From: Thalassovita gelatinovora
GTDB taxonomy: Bacteria; Pseudomonadota; Alphaproteobacteria; Rhodobacterales; Rhodobacteraceae
Length of the DNA stretch: 64,000 nucleotides
Reading direction: 5' to 3'
NCBI RefSeq assembly: GCF_001458355.1
Contig: NZ_CYSA01000027.1
Span: 62,001 to 126,000, forward strand
Shown here: positions 7,549-15,987 of the stretch, piece after piece
Layout of the letters: the number at the start of each line of letters is the position of its first letter
Position numbering within the stretch: the stretch's first letter is position 1
Notes under the pieces: model-generated
What the model was told of the DNA's origin: nothing
Seen by the model: the letters and a program-made list of their open reading frames with translations, nothing else
The model's database searches: none
Position numbers and translations under genes: made by a program

Positions 7549-7839
7549 TCAATGATCGTTCAAGGCGTCTTTCAGGGCCTTGGCCGGTGTGAAGCCGACC
7601 CCGACAGAGGCGGCGATCTGGATGGCTTCGCCGGTCGCAGGATTGCGCCCGTCGCGCGCCGCGCGATGTCGGGGTTTCAACGTGCCAAAGCCCGCGATCT
7701 GGACTTCCTTGCCGCTCTTCAGGCTGTCAGCCGTGACGGCCTTGAAAGCGTCCAGAAGCGTAGCGGCCTCGGCCTTAGTGGTGCAGGCCGCAGTAGCCAT
7801 TGCTGCGATCAGGTCGGTGGTGGTGGTCTTCTGTGCCAT
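7549..7839 (-). CDS. HU/IHF-family DNA-binding protein
   Basis: This 96-residue protein has the HU fold signature: two N-terminal helices (TTTDLIAAMATAACTTKAEA, LLDAFKAVTADSLKSG), the GFGTL turn and the DNA-binding arm (RNPATGEAIQIAA) followed by a C-terminal helix (AKALKDALN). HU or IHF assists Mu transpososome assembly, and a phage-borne copy in the early region fits that use. It stands apart from neighbours by about 50 bases on one side and 80 on the other. Confidence 0.9.
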   Translation of the reverse strand: MAQKTTTTDLIAAMATAACTTKAEAATLLDAFKAVTADSLKSGKEVQIAGFGTLKPRHRAARDGRNPATGEAIQIAASVGVGFTPAKALKDALNDH

Positions 7840-7890
7840 GTCAGGTCTCCTCTTGATGGCGGGTGATTTCGTCGTGGATGCTTTCGCGGA

Positions 7891-8745
7891 TCACGCCTTC
7901 GCCAGATCGATAGTGATCGCCTGCCAGCCCGCGTCTTGCGTGGGCCGGTGATAGCAGCGCACATAGGTCTTCGATCCGACCACACGCATGGCGTCCCGGA
8001 TCGCCTTCATGGCCCGTGTCCAGCGGTCATCGCCGATTTCCAACCGCAACAGACTGAAGATTTCGGCGCGATTGATCTGACCGGCCTTGTCGGTGTTGAA
8101 GGCCCGGGTCACCACGGCGCGCAGCTCCTCGCGCGCCTCGGCCGACCATTCGTTCAGGCATTCGTCGACCAGCGATTTGGCGATCTGCAATTCGGACCCG
8201 AATTCGATGTGATCGGCGACCGCGATCTGCACCTTGTAAAGACCGTCATGCGACATGAACGTCTTGTTGCCTTTGGCACCGCCCTTGGTGGTGCCGTATT
8301 CCTGATCCAGCAGCGCTTCGAAGTCCGACAGATCCTCGAATGTGTGGCCTTTGAACCGGGCAACCTGATCGGATAGAGAAATGGCATAGCCGATGATCTT
8401 GCGCACCACCTCGTCTTCCAGAAGATGCTGCGGCCTGATTAAAGACACGGGCACAAGGCTACCCTTTGCATCGGACAAATATTCTGTACCGTCGATCACC
8501 TGCCGACTATTTCCGAGGGGGTGTGGGCTGTGTTCGCGAACCACCTTCACCAAGTGGCCGACGTGAACGCCGCCCGTGCGACCAGTGATCTTGATCACAG
8601 TGTCGCCGCTACCCAAGACCCAAGGCTCCGAGCGGATTTCAGCGTGGCAATATTCTGGGTGATCATCGCCAGAGACAGGGAAGTAATAGACCTCACTGCT
8701 GATCGGGAAAATTGCGGCCACCTGGGCCAGGCTTAAAGCGGTCAT
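7891..8745 (-). CDS. DUF3164 protein with an N-terminal extension
   Basis: Residues from about 95 to 284 match DUF3164, a protein of Mu-like early regions: GSLVPVSLIRPQ, the GNKTFMSHDGLYKVQIAVAD core and VGSKTYVRCYHR near the end. The first 90 or so residues (starting MTALSLAQVAAIFPI and containing TGGVHVGHLVKVVREHSPHP) are not part of the usual DUF3164 protein, which starts shortly before the LVP segment. The gene may therefore be a fusion or an inserted domain. The ATG at 8745 has an AAGGAACC ribosome site. Function of DUF3164 is unknown. Confidence 0.82.
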   Translation of the reverse strand: MTALSLAQVAAIFPISSEVYYFPVSGDDHPEYCHAEIRSEPWVLGSGDTVIKITGRTGGVHVGHLVKVVREHSPHPLGNSRQVIDGTEYLSDAKGSLVPVSLIRPQHLLEDEVVRKIIGYAISLSDQVARFKGHTFEDLSDFEALLDQEYGTTKGGAKGNKTFMSHDGLYKVQIAVADHIEFGSELQIAKSLVDECLNEWSAEAREELRAVVTRAFNTDKAGQINRAEIFSLLRLEIGDDRWTRAMKAIRDAMRVVGSKTYVRCYHRPTQDAGWQAITIDLAKA

Positions 8746-8746
8746 A

Positions 8747-8962
8747 TCAGGTTCCTTCCTGTTCGTTCAGCCGATCCACGGCGATGGCGGTTTCGATGCA
8801 AAGCGGTCCTGCGCCGGTCAGATCGACCAGGACCGCCAATGCGGTGATTTCATCAAGTGTGACCATTTCGACCCCGCGCGGGCCGCGCTGATCGATCTTG
8901 CGAAGTGCCCGGCCGCAATGGGCCAGCATTTCGGTTTCGGTCATGGGCGTGGCGTCCTTCAC
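8747..8962 (-). CDS. Small phage protein of unknown function
   Basis: This 71-residue helical protein is read from GTG 8962, which overlaps the stop of the upstream gene (GTGA) and is preceded by AGGAGG at seven bases. An ATG at 8944 lacks a comparable ribosome site. The sequence (EMLAHCGRALRKIDQRG, LDEITALAVLVDLTGAGPLC) has no motif I recognise. It ends one base before DUF3164 begins, so the genes are co-transcribed. Confidence 0.65.
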   Translation of the reverse strand: MKDATPMTETEMLAHCGRALRKIDQRGPRGVEMVTLDEITALAVLVDLTGAGPLCIETAIAVDRLNEQEGT

Positions 8963-9333
8963 GGCTTTTCCTCCTGATTGAGCGGGCAGGACCGGCAGGC
9001 GCGGAACATCATCACGTTCTGGCTGTTCGCCGGGTTCAGACGCTTGGCCTTCCTGCGCCAGTTCCGGCAAACATCCATGCCCAATTCGCCAAGAGCGGGG
9101 CAATCGACCACAGCTTTCTCAAAGACGCCACGATATACCGCCTCGACACGTTCCATGTCGCCGGGATAGCGGTGCGCCAGCACGTTCGAGACAAGGGCTG
9201 CGGAATACCCCATCTCCTTGGCGACCTTGTTTTGGCTGCTGTCCATGCAGGCGCGGGCCAATCCGTCGATCCAGTCGGGCATGTCATCGCCCCAGCATCG
9301 ACAGGCCTTTTCAATCGGGGTTTCAATACTCAT
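8959..9333 (-). CDS. HTH protein with cysteine-rich C terminus
   Basis: This 124-residue protein has an HTH-like segment (NKVAKEMGYSAALVSNVLAH, about residues 35-54) and a cysteine-containing C terminus (VDCPALGELGMDVCRNW, MFRACRSCPLN) that could bind zinc or an iron-sulfur cluster. Similar small DNA-binding proteins occur in early regions of Mu-like phages of Rhodobacterales. It overlaps the next gene upstream (9330) and the GTG-started gene downstream. Confidence 0.7.
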   Translation of the reverse strand: MSIETPIEKACRCWGDDMPDWIDGLARACMDSSQNKVAKEMGYSAALVSNVLAHRYPGDMERVEAVYRGVFEKAVVDCPALGELGMDVCRNWRRKAKRLNPANSQNVMMFRACRSCPLNQEEKP

Positions 9334-9896
9334 TTCATCCCCCGCGAAACGTAGGTGTAATCCCGCGCATTATCGTCCCAGACGGCACGAATACGCTTTT
9401 CGCGCGGCGGCAGCGGGCCGGTGTTTTTCACCAGCCGGTACAGCGCCAAACGCCCCTTGCCGTCCGCTTTCCGCACGACATCCAAATACCCGGCATTGGC
9501 CAGCATCTGGCAGTAATCCCGCGCCTGATCCTCGATCACGGCCACGTCCTGCGTATTTGCCTGCATTGCGACGTCCCGATAGCTGAAGACACCGGACTTG
9601 CGGATCACGAACCACATCGACTGGTGGGGCGTGACATTGGCGATCACGCGCCCCGACGGATCGGTCGCCGGAGGGGTGCCGGTCTTTCCCTTCACCACAC
9701 GGTAAAGATCACGGTTGCCGCGCTTGCCATCCGCTTTTGCATATCCCCAGCGCACCCAATCCTTGATCGACTGACGCACATGCTCAAGGCTGCGATGGGC
9801 GGCGGCGGCAAGATCGTGCGCCGTGAACTCCTCGTGGATCTTTGCAAGGTTCCACAGATGTTCGCGATTGATCAGCTTCCTGCTGTGCCGGGTCAT
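9330..9896 (-). CDS. Phage protein with two winged-helix-like domains
   Basis: This 188-residue basic protein contains two similar segments: KIHEEFTAHDLAAAAHRSLE...WVRWGYAKADGKRGNRDLYRVV and the later SGVFSYRDVAMQANTQ...LANAGYLDVVRKADGKGRLALYRLV. Both look like winged-helix units, each ending in a basic beta-wing, suggesting an internal duplication. It overlaps the MuB-type gene by one base (TAATG). A DNA-binding role during transposition is plausible but unproven. Confidence 0.68.
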   Translation of the reverse strand: MTRHSRKLINREHLWNLAKIHEEFTAHDLAAAAHRSLEHVRQSIKDWVRWGYAKADGKRGNRDLYRVVKGKTGTPPATDPSGRVIANVTPHQSMWFVIRKSGVFSYRDVAMQANTQDVAVIEDQARDYCQMLANAGYLDVVRKADGKGRLALYRLVKNTGPLPPREKRIRAVWDDNARDYTYVSRGMK

Positions 9897-10636
9897 TAGC
9901 CGAACCTCCGCATGTCAGGGGCTTTGCCGTCATGTAGGCCTTTGCGGTCCAGATCGCTGAGCGAGATCGCGCTTTTCCCCAAAGTCCGGGCACACAGCTG
10001 GGCGGTATCGAGGTTATTGACGATCAGACGGGCCGACCCCCGGCTGGCGGCCTTGATGGCGGCCTGCAAGTCTGGCTCCAGCGTAACCCCCTTGCACCGG
10101 ATGCCCATCAACAGGGCGAAGTCCTGTTCATCAAGCGGCTCGGCGGCCACGCGCTCCAGCATGCGGCTGTTAATGCGCTCCCATTGACGCAGCTTGCCCG
10201 GCAAAGCCTCTTCGCCGATCAGAATGACCGGGACAAAAGAAGCCTCGTAGATGTCGCGGACGATCTCGATCATCTTCTTTTTCACAAGGAAATCCGCCTC
10301 GTCGATGATCAGGGGAATATTCTCCTGCGCCAGCACCTGACCGATCTGATCCACCATCCGGTAGATCACCTTTTCCGGCTTCACCCCCAACTCTTCGAGG
10401 ATGGCTTCGCACAGCGCCTTTTGTGTCCAGACGCTTTTGACCTGGACCAGGCAGGCCCGGCGCTGATTGGCCGCAAATATGCTGGCCATCGTTTTGCCAA
10501 ACCCGCTGGGACCATAGAAACATCCCATCCCGGGCAGCCCAGAGCTGCGATCTTCCAGACGCTGCAACATGGTCATGAAGCTCATAACGTTGCGCAGCGG
10601 GGCCAGTGTGTTGTGTAGTTGACTGCTCTGTGTCAT
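9896..10636 (-). CDS. MuB-like AAA+ ATPase, transposition target selector
   Basis: This 246-residue AAA+ protein has Walker A GPSGFGKT (42-49) and Walker B LIIDEAD (109-115), with an arginine-containing motif INSRMLERV further on. In Mu, MuB binds target DNA, activates MuA and gives target immunity. It is somewhat shorter than Mu MuB (312) and lacks the long N-terminal DNA-binding arm, like the B proteins of many Mu-like phages. It lies directly downstream of the transposase. The ATG at 10636 follows GAGGGAAGA. Confidence 0.88.
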   Translation of the reverse strand: MTQSSQLHNTLAPLRNVMSFMTMLQRLEDRSSGLPGMGCFYGPSGFGKTMASIFAANQRRACLVQVKSVWTQKALCEAILEELGVKPEKVIYRMVDQIGQVLAQENIPLIIDEADFLVKKKMIEIVRDIYEASFVPVILIGEEALPGKLRQWERINSRMLERVAAEPLDEQDFALLMGIRCKGVTLEPDLQAAIKAASRGSARLIVNNLDTAQLCARTLGKSAISLSDLDRKGLHDGKAPDMRRFG

Positions 10637-10675
10637 TCTTCCCTCATTGCTCTGCAATCCGGCGCGGTCTGGCGT

Positions 10676-12853
10676 CTACCCAGCCGCGCCACCTTCCCCT
10701 TCAGCACTTCCAAACGCGCCCAGCAGGTCGCGCATGGCCTTGTATTCGGGGGTGGTCCGATAGCCCGAAAGCCAACGTTCCATATCTGGCGACAACGCCT
10801 CGCCATCGGCCAGACGCGCCTCCATTTCCTGCGCTTTGGCGAACCGGGTGCGCATATCTTCTTTCGCGGATGTTTCCGCCTGTTCCGACGCTTTCGAATG
10901 GTCGCCAAAATTCGCCACGAACACGGCGCGTTGCTCCTGCTCTGCGGCGCTGAGAGTGCGGGCCGATGGAACCGGGCGCGGGGCTTTCTCGAAGGCTGCG
11001 GGGCGCACGATCTTGGCCTCGACTGGCGTGGTTTCTTGCGGGGCCTTCGCCGCAGCCCCATCCATAAACGAACCAAGCTGTGCAGCGTCGAACACGGCGG
11101 CAGCCTTGGCGGCCTCTTTCTCGGCATTCATCCACTTGCGGCGGGCAGAGGCATGATTGCGGGCTTCCGCCAAGTCGAAGAAACCGGCGTTTTCTGTGCA
11201 ATCTGCAACGCCCAGATATTCCCCGCTCAGGGCGTAAATGTGCAACCCATCCCAAATGTTGGCAGGATCGAACCGCACCACCACCTTTTGGCCCGCGATC
11301 TCGTACATCCACTCGGCGTAATACTTGTTGCCCATGAACTTGATGGCGCCGCTGCGGCTGTCAGCCTTCAGACCTTCTGCCCCCATCAGCCACAACCTGC
11401 GCTGCTCGGCTGTTGCCTTGCGGATCGGAGCCTCGGCATAGCTGGCTTCAAAGGTTTCCAGAATGCTGCGACCCATCGTGGTCTGGCCACGCCGACCGGC
11501 CCGGGCATTATGTTCCTCGATCCCTTCCGCCACCACTTCGATGAAGCGATCCAGCGGGATTGCCTTTGATCCGTAATTGTCCGGCTTCGCGTCGATCCCG
11601 TTGCCGGTATATGCGCCGGCAAAGCGCGGGTCTTTGGCAATGTCCTCCGCTAGGTCGCGGAACGCCCGCTCGATCGGTTTGGACTGACCCGAATAGGGCG
11701 TGGCCCAATGCACCTTGACACCAAGCGTTGTCAGGACACCGGGAATATCGTCGTCCTTGACCTTGAAACGGAACCGGGTCGGGGTGCCGCCCGTCAGGAA
11801 CTTGTTGGCAAATTCACGACCGTTATCCAGGACAATACGATCGGGAATTCCGAAGCGTTCGATCATGTCGCCAAGGGCCAGAGATACGCCCACCTTGTTT
11901 GGCGTCTTGTCGATCCGCCAACTTAGAATGCGACCCGAGAAGATGTCCTGAAATGCCACCATTTGAGGGCGTACTATTTCATCCTGAGCAGAATTCGATC
12001 CCGGCTCAGACGGCCAGCGCACGAAGACATCGAAACGGTGATAGTCGGCATTGACCGCTTCCATCGCATGCAGGCTCATCCGATCGCGGGTCTGCGCGGG
12101 GTACATAGCCTTCAGGGCGTCAACGCCTTTGCGACATAGCGTGATCGTCGTCGCGGAAACCTCTGTTTCCAGCCGCCGCCGCATGGTGCGCTCGGGGGCG
12201 GTCTGCCAACCTTCAGTGTCTGCGATCCGAGCGGCGCGACGATAGCATGCCGCAAATGTGGGCCGCTCTGGCCGCAGGAAATCGGATTTCAGGAAATCCC
12301 AGAACGCCTCGGACACCTCGACGCGTTTCACCTTGCGACGGGTCGCGCGATGCCGGGGGGCCAGATGCGGCAGACGATCATCCGGGCGCACCCCTTCAAC
12401 TGCCGCGAACCAATTCCAGATGGTGCGATGGGAAACATCCCGTCGGGTGGCGATCATGTGAACAGACAGGTCCTTGGTCTGCCCGCCGCGTTCCAGCAAT
12501 TCGACTGACTGAAGAATGTCCAACCGTCGCTGTGCCTCTGCCTTGGGCTTCGCGGGCAGGGCGTCGAACCACGTCCAGATTTCGGCGCGATCGACCTGCC
12601 GGGACGGGGCCGTTTCCGTCGGGGCCGACACGGCCAGAAGCGCGGCCTGCGCCCGTGACGGAAACAGCGCCCAATGATATTCCCAACCGCCGCCGCGCCC
12701 CTGACGCCGTCGGGCATGGCCGGTCTGGGCGCGCCAGTTGAAACGATCCGCCATAGCATTCACGCGGCGCTTCGTTGTGGGCAAATCCGGCAAAGCCGCC
12801 GCCGCAATTTCATCGGCGGACCACCATACTTGTGTCGGCTGAACCCCGGTCAT
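10676..12853 (-). CDS. MuA-like DDE transposase
   Basis: This 725-residue protein catalyses strand transfer in replicative transposition. It begins with a Mu-type winged DNA-binding domain (WWSADEIAAAALPDLPTTKR), then an HTH region, then an RNase H-fold core whose predicted acids are D270 (VNADYH), D343 (VLDNGREF) and E395 (SKPIERAF). Mu MuA uses D269, D336 and E392, so spacing agrees well. The C-terminal 150 residues are charged and helical, as in the MuB-contact domain. ATG 12853 overlaps the ParB-like stop (ATGA) and has a GGAGGGAA site. Confidence 0.95.
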   Translation of the reverse strand: MTGVQPTQVWWSADEIAAAALPDLPTTKRRVNAMADRFNWRAQTGHARRRQGRGGGWEYHWALFPSRAQAALLAVSAPTETAPSRQVDRAEIWTWFDALPAKPKAEAQRRLDILQSVELLERGGQTKDLSVHMIATRRDVSHRTIWNWFAAVEGVRPDDRLPHLAPRHRATRRKVKRVEVSEAFWDFLKSDFLRPERPTFAACYRRAARIADTEGWQTAPERTMRRRLETEVSATTITLCRKGVDALKAMYPAQTRDRMSLHAMEAVNADYHRFDVFVRWPSEPGSNSAQDEIVRPQMVAFQDIFSGRILSWRIDKTPNKVGVSLALGDMIERFGIPDRIVLDNGREFANKFLTGGTPTRFRFKVKDDDIPGVLTTLGVKVHWATPYSGQSKPIERAFRDLAEDIAKDPRFAGAYTGNGIDAKPDNYGSKAIPLDRFIEVVAEGIEEHNARAGRRGQTTMGRSILETFEASYAEAPIRKATAEQRRLWLMGAEGLKADSRSGAIKFMGNKYYAEWMYEIAGQKVVVRFDPANIWDGLHIYALSGEYLGVADCTENAGFFDLAEARNHASARRKWMNAEKEAAKAAAVFDAAQLGSFMDGAAAKAPQETTPVEAKIVRPAAFEKAPRPVPSARTLSAAEQEQRAVFVANFGDHSKASEQAETSAKEDMRTRFAKAQEMEARLADGEALSPDMERWLSGYRTTPEYKAMRDLLGAFGSAEGEGGAAG

Positions 12854-13701
12854 CACCGTTCCCTCCGTTCGCATTCATCCGAAACGAGGTCGGAAAGATC
12901 GTCATAGGCCTCGGTTACGAACCGACGCCGGATCGCCGGGGATGCGCGTTTCCAACGCTTCAAAAGCGCCTGAAACTCATCTTCAACAGGGTCTTTAACT
13001 GGCGCAGTTCCGGCCTCTTTCGCCAGCGATTTGCGGGCGTCAGATGCAGATTTGGCATTTCCGCTGGAAAGCCGTAAAACCACCTGTTTTCGTTCGTCAT
13101 CCTGCCCGATCTTGGCGATTTCGGTCAGGTCTTTCAGGGTGACCTGGCGGGTCGACCCGCGCAAAAGGTCGATTTCGTCGCCGCCAAGACATCCACCGGC
13201 AGCGACCAGACGTTCAATGTGGCGCTTGCTGACCCCGAACTTTTCGGCGGTTGCAGATGCAAACGACACGATGTCGCTTGCATTCCAACGCGCCGCAGCG
13301 CCTGCCAAACCGGCCTTGGTCTCCGGGTGCAGCTTCTCGTAGACGCGTTTGCGGGTGGCCAAGAATATCGCCGTGTCCAGAGCATTCATTTCCGCCCCGG
13401 CAAGGTTGTCATCGATCTCCATCAGGCAGGCCCAATCGTCGGTCACATCCGTCCAGACCTTTGCCTCGATCTCTTCCCAGCCCAATCGCCGGGCCATTTC
13501 CAAACGGTGACCGCCAGCGATCAGAACCAGAACGCCACTTTTGACCTGACGAACGTGGATCGGGTCTTTCATAACGCCCAGTTCCTCGACCGAAGCGATC
13601 AGGCTCTCGACACCCGCTTCGCTGACCGGGCGCAGGCGCTGACTGTCATCGACACCGGCAACTGGAACCTTGCCAATCTGTAGCAACTTCGGTTCACGCA
13701 T
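12853..13701 (-). CDS. ParB-like protein upstream of the transposase
   Basis: This 282-residue protein begins with a ParB/sulfiredoxin-like fold (RPVSEAGVESLIASVEELGV, IAGGHRLEMARRLGW) and continues into an HTH region (AEKFGVSKRHIERLVAA) and a charged C terminus. ParB-like proteins bind or nick DNA, and some hydrolyse CTP. It overlaps the transposase start by four bases, so the two are translationally coupled, which suggests a role in transposition or in segregation of the replicating element. In-frame ATGs exist at 13722, 13713 and 13701; I use 13701, where the conserved sequence begins, but this is uncertain. Confidence 0.8.
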   Translation of the reverse strand: MREPKLLQIGKVPVAGVDDSQRLRPVSEAGVESLIASVEELGVMKDPIHVRQVKSGVLVLIAGGHRLEMARRLGWEEIEAKVWTDVTDDWACLMEIDDNLAGAEMNALDTAIFLATRKRVYEKLHPETKAGLAGAAARWNASDIVSFASATAEKFGVSKRHIERLVAAGGCLGGDEIDLLRGSTRQVTLKDLTEIAKIGQDDERKQVVLRLSSGNAKSASDARKSLAKEAGTAPVKDPVEDEFQALLKRWKRASPAIRRRFVTEAYDDLSDLVSDECERRER

Positions 13702-13813
13702 CGGAGCGACCATCCTCTGCATTCGAACCACCCGGCGCGGCCGCGCTTTGCGCTTGGCCCTGCGCCGGGTGGCGCCTACCATCGGAAGGGCCAACTAACC
13801 GATGGAGGAACTC

Positions 13814-14047
13814 ATGGAAAAGAGACTTGAACTTATTGAAAACAAGCTGAACCGACTTGAAGCGGTGCTCATGGCTCACATTTCCGCCGTCGACATTTTG
13901 CTCGACGGAAGCGGACGGGAAACAGCCATCGCCCTTGATGCTCAGGCGACAGCAGCAGTGCGACGCGGAAACAAACTGGCCTCCGCACTTCTCTCCGCCG
14001 CAGCAGATGAAATTTCTTCTTTGTGCGACTTGCCCCGCGAAGGCTGA
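13814..14047 (+). CDS. Plus-strand small coiled-coil protein
   Basis: This 77-residue protein is on the strand opposite to its neighbours. It starts at ATG 13814, five bases after a GGAGG. The first 25 residues form a heptad-like helix (LELIENKLNRLEAVLMAHI) and the rest is Ala-rich and helical. It may be a moron or an antisense-located regulator. The minus-strand open frame over the same bases is Cys- and Arg-rich and looks like its shadow. Confidence 0.5.
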   Translation: MEKRLELIENKLNRLEAVLMAHISAVDILLDGSGRETAIALDAQATAAVRRGNKLASALLSAAADEISSLCDLPREG

Positions 14048-14185
14048 ACGCCGCTCTGCTGCATGTTTCCGCGCTACATCTAAGTCAATGAACCCGGCGA
14101 AGCTCCAGTTCGCTGTCAAAATCATGATGGTCAGACATCGGTTTTGGCCCTTTCAATGTCGTTTCAGGAATTCGAAAATCTCTGG

Positions 14186-14473
14186 TCAAATCTGCGCACC
14201 GCTGTTCAGCACCACGGACACCGGCGTCACCGATGCAGCGCCGCGGCTGCGGCAATACGAACACATCCGGTGATGTGCCCCGTCGCTTTGGAACTCTGCG
14301 CGGCAGCTCAGGCAGCGCCGCAGGCCTGTGCCGACTTTTTCAATCCGCTTTTGGCAGATATCTTCGGCATCATCCTTGCGGCGGAAAAACGGACTGACAC
14401 GCTCATTCGCGCGGTTCACAACGGCGAATTGCAGGCCGATCTGCCGGACACGGTAGAGGGGTATCTTGCTCAT
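14186..14473 (-). CDS. Small zinc-ribbon early phage protein
   Basis: This 95-residue basic protein has an N-terminal beta/alpha part (IPLYRVRQIGLQFAVVNRAN) and a zinc ribbon with CLSC and CSYC pairs separated by a His-containing loop. It overlaps the upstream gene by four bases (ATGA). Early-region zinc-ribbon proteins of this size are common in alphaproteobacterial Mu-like phages. No function is assigned. Confidence 0.65.
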   Translation of the reverse strand: MSKIPLYRVRQIGLQFAVVNRANERVSPFFRRKDDAEDICQKRIEKVGTGLRRCLSCRAEFQSDGAHHRMCSYCRSRGAASVTPVSVVLNSGAQI

Positions 14474-14883
14474 TGCAGATACCCCCAGAACAGCCCGACG
14501 ATCAGGATCGTGGCAAGCGCAGCCGCCCCGATCAGATCCCCAATGATGGAATTGTCGACGAACTCATCGATCTCGCGCAGCTTCGCAAGAACCGCCCGCG
14601 CCCTGCTATGGCGCGGGGGCTCTGCATCCCGTCTTTGGTTTTCGTGAGTGGTGACTGACGGGTTGATCTGTAAACGGCGCTCATGCGCAGGGAGAAATCC
14701 ATCCATGCACAGTCGGGCAGAATGGAGCTGAGCTTCATTCGCGACGATCCGCACTTGCTGCCAACGCTCTTGGCTTTTCACGCTGCGGATCAGTTCCAGC
14801 CCAACTGCAAGCCGCTGGGCGTCGGTCAGGCCAGACGAGATCGTCTCGGCCCGCGCTTCGATATCGGAGCGGGTCAGAAGCAT
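14470..14883 (-). CDS. Early phage protein with C-terminal membrane helix
   Basis: This 137-residue protein has a helical soluble part (RSDIEARAETISSGLTDAQR, LAVGLELIRSVKSQERW), a charged linker, and one membrane helix at the C terminus (GDLIGAAALATILIVGLFWG). The gene starts at ATG 14883, or at GTG 14886 which overlaps the previous stop; an AGAGGG site precedes both. A tail-anchored protein expressed early could act at the membrane, for example in exclusion, but this is a guess. Confidence 0.6.
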   Translation of the reverse strand: MLLTRSDIEARAETISSGLTDAQRLAVGLELIRSVKSQERWQQVRIVANEAQLHSARLCMDGFLPAHERRLQINPSVTTHENQRRDAEPPRHSRARAVLAKLREIDEFVDNSIIGDLIGAAALATILIVGLFWGYLQ

Positions 14884-15131
14884 CACGCCGCCCTCTTCTG
14901 TTTAGTTTTTTTTGGGCGCGGAATATCTGCCGGCCATTCTAGGTCGCTTGGCCAATTGTCGGAGAACCAGCGGATCACCACAGACGCTTTGCGTAGGGTG
15001 CAACTGGCGTTTCCCTTCAGGCCGTCGAGCCACTTCCCATCATTCGCCGCGTAGGTTGAGACAGTCGAAAGCTTCAATCCGCAATGGCTTGCAAACGCTT
15101 CCGCCAACTCAACGATGCAATCGGTTTCCAT
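14883..15131 (-). CDS. Small early regulator facing the repressor gene
   Basis: This 82-residue protein starts at ATG 15131 behind GAGGGTGGA; the longer open frame upstream crosses the repressor operator and is not coding. It contains an HTH-like stretch (AFASHCGLKLSTVSTYAAND) and an amphipathic second half (ASVVIRWFSDNWPSDLEWPAD). Its position, first gene of the early transcript and divergent from the repressor, is that of Ner/Cro proteins. Assignment rests mainly on position. Confidence 0.6.
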   Translation of the reverse strand: METDCIVELAEAFASHCGLKLSTVSTYAANDGKWLDGLKGNASCTLRKASVVIRWFSDNWPSDLEWPADIPRPKKTKQKRAA

Positions 15132-15222
15132 TCCACCCTCATATTCGGAGATTACTCCAAAAATATAGGCGGAGAATTTACCGATAGTCAAGGGGACGAA
15201 AATTCGGTATTTTCTCCGATTC
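15132..15222. promoter_or_regulatory. Divergent early/repressor control region with operator dyads
   Basis: Two near-identical 15-base sites face each other: CGGAGAATTTACCGA at 15170-15184 and TCGGTATTTTCTCCG at 15204-15218 (13 of 15 identical after inversion). A third related site with GGAG-N4-CTCC symmetry lies at 15147-15158. This region separates the early regulator from the CI-like repressor, so these are the likely operators. The repressor's GTG is only four bases after the second site, without a ribosome site, which suggests a leaderless transcript. Confidence 0.7.
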
Positions 15223-15918
15223 GTGGAAACTGCTGAACAAACCCTTGCCCGCGTTGTTGCCAGCCGACTTAAGGAGCTGGAAACAAACGCTTTTGCTGTC
15301 GAGAAGGCAGCAGGACTACCTGTGGACGCAGTGAGAAGCATTCTGCGTGGAGGAAAAAAGTCAGGGACTACGCTCAATCGAGCTAAAGATGTCTGCGATG
15401 CTTTGGGCTTAGAGATTTACATTGGCCCAACAAGAGACGTGGCTGGCATCGACCAACCCCCTGCAGCAGACCCTGAGGAATTTGCTAGGATACCTCTGCA
15501 CAATGCCAGCCTGGCCGCCGGTAACGGACATCAAAACGGCAGCGAAATGATTGTCGACTACCTCTCCTTCCGGCGCGACTGGCTGCGCCGGATCGGCGTC
15601 GCGCCGGCCAACGCCACTCTGGCGCGGGTCGAAGGCGACAGTATGCACCCGTCGATCTGGTCCGGCGATATCGTATTGATCGACCGCAGCCGGACCGATG
15701 TGCCGGTCAGAAAAATTGGTTCTAAACCTCGAAATAGCAGCCCAGTATACGCGCTACTGGATGACGGCCATGCCCGCGTGAAACGCATCGAACGCCCGAC
15801 CGATGATCAGGTGCTGCTGTTGTCAGACAATCCTGATCACGGCCCCGAATTTGCAAAAATTGAAACGCTTTCGATCATTGGCAAGGTAATGTGGTGGGGC
15901 CATACGAGTCGGGAGTAG
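15223..15918 (+). CDS. CI/LexA-like S24 phage repressor
   Basis: This 231-residue protein has an N-terminal HTH (about residues 8-60) and a C-terminal S24 peptidase domain with catalytic Ser140 (EGDSMHP) and Lys187 (HARVKRIE). An Ala99-Gly100 pair is a likely self-cleavage site. It should hold the prophage silent and be cleaved on RecA-mediated DNA damage. The start is GTG 15223, the first codon of the frame after the operator. It is divergent from the early operon, the normal lysogeny-switch arrangement. Confidence 0.88.
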   Translation: METAEQTLARVVASRLKELETNAFAVEKAAGLPVDAVRSILRGGKKSGTTLNRAKDVCDALGLEIYIGPTRDVAGIDQPPAADPEEFARIPLHNASLAAGNGHQNGSEMIVDYLSFRRDWLRRIGVAPANATLARVEGDSMHPSIWSGDIVLIDRSRTDVPVRKIGSKPRNSSPVYALLDDGHARVKRIERPTDDQVLLLSDNPDHGPEFAKIETLSIIGKVMWWGHTSRE

Positions 15919-15987
15919 TTTGCGCAATCAGGGGTGCCGTGGTTTTGTGCGGTCAGATGTCGCCAATAATCCAAAGAGGTAATATCG

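Noticed and set aside
13694-14125. A 143-codon minus frame across the small coiled-coil gene
   Set aside because: Cys- and Arg-rich composition without pattern; the plus frame has a GGAGG site and a heptad helix.
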